From: JAGDXO01 sp964541025
GTDB lineage: Archaea; Thermoplasmatota; Thermoplasmata; Thermoplasmatales; GCA-001856825
Assembly (NCBI GenBank): GCA_964541025.1
Contig: CAZIOW010000023.1
Span: 1-22,746 of the forward strand
Length of the DNA stretch: 22,746 nt
Direction: 5' to 3'
Positions within the stretch are counted from its first letter, which is position 1; each line of letters begins with the position of its first letter. The translations under genes were made by a program, and so were the position numbers. Below, in pieces: positions 21,493 through 22,746 of the stretch. The notes under the pieces are model-generated. The model ran no database searches. It had not been told where the DNA came from and saw only the letters and a list, made by a program, of their open reading frames with translations.

Positions 21493-22024
21493 AAACACGA
21501 TGCCCGATATCTCTTGACAACAATATCACTTAACCTTCCTCTCCGGTCTTCGATAGAGCTTGTTTAGGGAATTATGATCTTTTGTGGAACAATTTTTCAT
21601 TTCTGCAGGAAAATCATAATCCTTATTCATGAAAAACACGAATTATATACATCCTGAGGTATCTTCCCGGTTAGAGATTGTTCCCTATCTCCTATTTATA
21701 CCTCACGATGGAAACCTTAGACTTAAAAATAGTCCATTGAAATCATAAGGGTTATAGCAAGCGAGAAAGCAAGATGAATAATTAAACCATCTCAATGCAT
21801 TATACATCGCAAAAACCAGGAATTCGGGGCAGAATGATAATCAAGATTATTCTTGAGCACCCTATAATCAAAGTAAGTGAAAAATTCATATATATGCACT
21901 TTTACATAAATATTTAATTTAAATTATAGTTACACATTATTATATATTTCATCAGGGCTCCAGATTATTTAAAGAAAATGCCCACAAGAAACAATTTCTT
22001 AGTAGTTGTGTTCAACTTTTATAA

Positions 22025-22062
22025 TAATGCGAGCGCCGCGCATTTGGAAATGGGTAAATGCG
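22025..22062. repeat. Three copies of a (T/A)AATGCG half-site before the recombinase promoter
   Basis: TAATGCG at 22025-22031 on the plus strand, AAATGCG as CGCATTT at 22039-22045 on the minus strand, and AAATGCG at 22056-22062 on the plus strand. The first and second, and the second and third, form inverted repeats around a GC-rich loop and a 10-base spacer. The last copy ends seven bases before the TATA-like box. The layout suggests a regulator operator or recombinase binding sites. Confidence 0.5.
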
Positions 22063-22068
22063 GAAACA

Positions 22069-22077
22069 CTTAAATAC
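22069..22077 (+). promoter_or_regulatory. TATA-like box of the recombinase gene
   Basis: CTTAAATAC is a typical archaeal TATA element, centred 25 bases before the ATG at 22098. This predicts a leaderless transcript; no Shine-Dalgarno precedes the ATG. Confidence 0.55.
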
Positions 22078-22097
22078 TCATACCACTTTATTGTATA

Positions 22098-22746
22098 ATG
22101 GACGAGGAAGTAGTATATGGAATAGAAAGAAATTTGCAAAATTGCAAAAGGAGACTACTGGAGGACCCGTATATATCTAAAGAGGTTAAAGATGACATAT
22201 TAAAATTCGTTGACCTTCTAAACGTTCAGTCAATATCCAAACACAGACAGTATTTTTATATAGAGAGACTTAAAATATTGGCAAGGACAATGGGTGATTC
22301 ATTTTTAGATCCAACCGATGATCAACTAATTTCAGCCATGTCCAAAATTAAAGATTCTAAGGGTAAATGGGGGACTGGTTATTCAGAAAGGACTATAAAA
22401 GATATTCTCCAGTCCATAAAAAAATTTTACGGAACTTACAAGGAGAATAACAGTAAGAGGAGCCTGAGATGGGTTAAAAGTAATAATAGCCTATCTCAGG
22501 AAAGGAAGCCAAAGGATATAGTCACAGTAGAGGAAAAAGATAGCATGATTAATGCTTGTGAAAATGAAAGAGATAAATGTATAATATCGATGCTATATGA
22601 TTCAGGATGTAGGATTGGTGAATTATTGACACTAAGGAATAAGGATATAATATTCGATAATTACGGGATGCAATTGACCTTAGGAGGTAAAACAGGTATT
22701 AGAAGAATAGAGGTGGTCGGTGATAGCATCGTTTATGCTCGTAATT
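22098..22746 (+). CDS. Tyrosine recombinase/integrase, 3' part beyond the window
   Basis: Site-specific DNA recombinase of the phage-integrase family, archaeal mobile-element type. The 216 codons visible show an N-terminal SAM-like core-binding domain (about 30-130, including SISKHRQYFYIERLKILART and GYSERTIKDILQSIKKFYGT) and the start of the catalytic domain: SGCRIGELLTLRNKDI with the first catalytic arginine, then GGKTGIRRIEVVGDS with the beta-strand lysine. The GKTG-x-R-R-x-x-V-x-GDS block is characteristic of archaeal integrases of plasmids, viruses and islands rather than of the chromosome-dimer XerA. The later catalytic H-x-x-R and tyrosine lie outside. Frame uninterrupted so far; intactness cannot be judged. 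Confidence 0.9.
   Translation, partial: MDEEVVYGIERNLQNCKRRLLEDPYISKEVKDDILKFVDLLNVQSISKHRQYFYIERLKILARTMGDSFLDPTDDQLISAMSKIKDSKGKWGTGYSERTIKDILQSIKKFYGTYKENNSKRSLRWVKSNNSLSQERKPKDIVTVEEKDSMINACENERDKCIISMLYDSGCRIGELLTLRNKDIIFDNYGMQLTLGGKTGIRRIEVVGDSIVYARN

Larger units (their letters stand above)
21466..22097. other. 632-base stretch without a supported gene
   Basis: No reading frame of useful length is found on either strand. Contents seen: the hairpin at 21474-21492; an 8-base inverted repeat ATTATGAT (21571-21578) / ATCATAAT (21613-21620); a TATA-like AATTATATAC at 21641-21650; a short hairpin TCAAGA-TTAT-TCTTGA at 21841-21856; very AT-rich DNA from about 21880 to 21960; and a GC-rich patch with three half-sites at 22025-22062. 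It could be a recombinase control and attachment region, an unannotated small RNA locus, or decayed sequence. No tRNA gene or tRNA fragment was found in it. Confidence 0.5.

Noticed and set aside
21740..21800. Possible C/D-box guide RNA (AGATGA-like element near 21770)
   Set aside because: The C box is imperfect and no properly spaced D box CTGA was found, so a guide RNA cannot be supported.
21466..22097. CRISPR array, insertion sequence or tRNA attachment site in the long non-coding gap
   Set aside because: No regularly spaced direct repeats, no terminal inverted repeats with a transposase, and no tRNA or tRNA 3' fragment could be seen.

Overview
The window is a piece of an archaeal chromosome, AT-rich and best matched to the order Thermoplasmatales. 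Seen in the sequence: eukaryote-type ribosomal proteins (eL18, eL31, eL39, eS19), an archaeal DnaG, a membrane-anchored LonB, an aIF6, an FttA/aCPSF1 and a 20S proteasome beta subunit that closely follows the Thermoplasma acidophilum protein as I remember it. The genus cannot be fixed from sequence alone; a Ferroplasma- or Cuniculiplasma-like acidophile is plausible.

Layout. (1) 59-1600, minus strand: a ribosomal/RNA-polymerase operon eL18-uL13-uS9-rpoN that runs straight into a tRNA-Pro(GGG) gene one base after the rpoN stop codon. (2) 1596-3649, minus: folD, in which the usual catalytic lysine position carries isoleucine, and a 12-TM MFS transporter. (3) 3740-11579, plus: membrane LonB protease, the KEOPS subunit Cgi121, a very large (1696 aa) Lhr-type helicase with a long C-terminal winged-helix extension, and a MIP18-family Fe-S assembly protein. 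(4) 11586-12890, minus: DnaG with a low-complexity linker. (5) 13064-15648, plus: proteasome beta subunit followed by FttA, the archaeal termination ribonuclease. (6) 15706-19215, plus: a tightly packed translation operon eS19-PDCD5-eL39-eL31-aIF6-HemK/Mtq2-like methyltransferase-DRG-like GTPase. The short eL39 gene at 16514-16669 is included. (7) 19216-22746: an accessory segment with two head-to-head diverged paralogues of unknown function (344 and 348 aa), a 632-base non-coding stretch, and the first 216 codons of a tyrosine recombinase that runs off the end of the window.

How it works together: regions 1 and 6 are translation operons; LonB, proteasome and Cgi121 belong to protein and tRNA quality control; Lhr, DnaG and FttA are nucleic-acid enzymes. 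This is mostly ordinary core genome. The parts that depart from the ordinary are the orphan paralogue pair, the recombinase with a three-half-site repeat in front of its promoter, the altered FolD active site, and the oversized Lhr. Expression signals are mixed: lon, the second paralogue and the recombinase have a TATA-like box about 25 bases before the ATG (leaderless pattern), while internal operon genes and a few first genes (eL18, dnaG, psmB, fttA, eS19) carry Shine-Dalgarno sequences.
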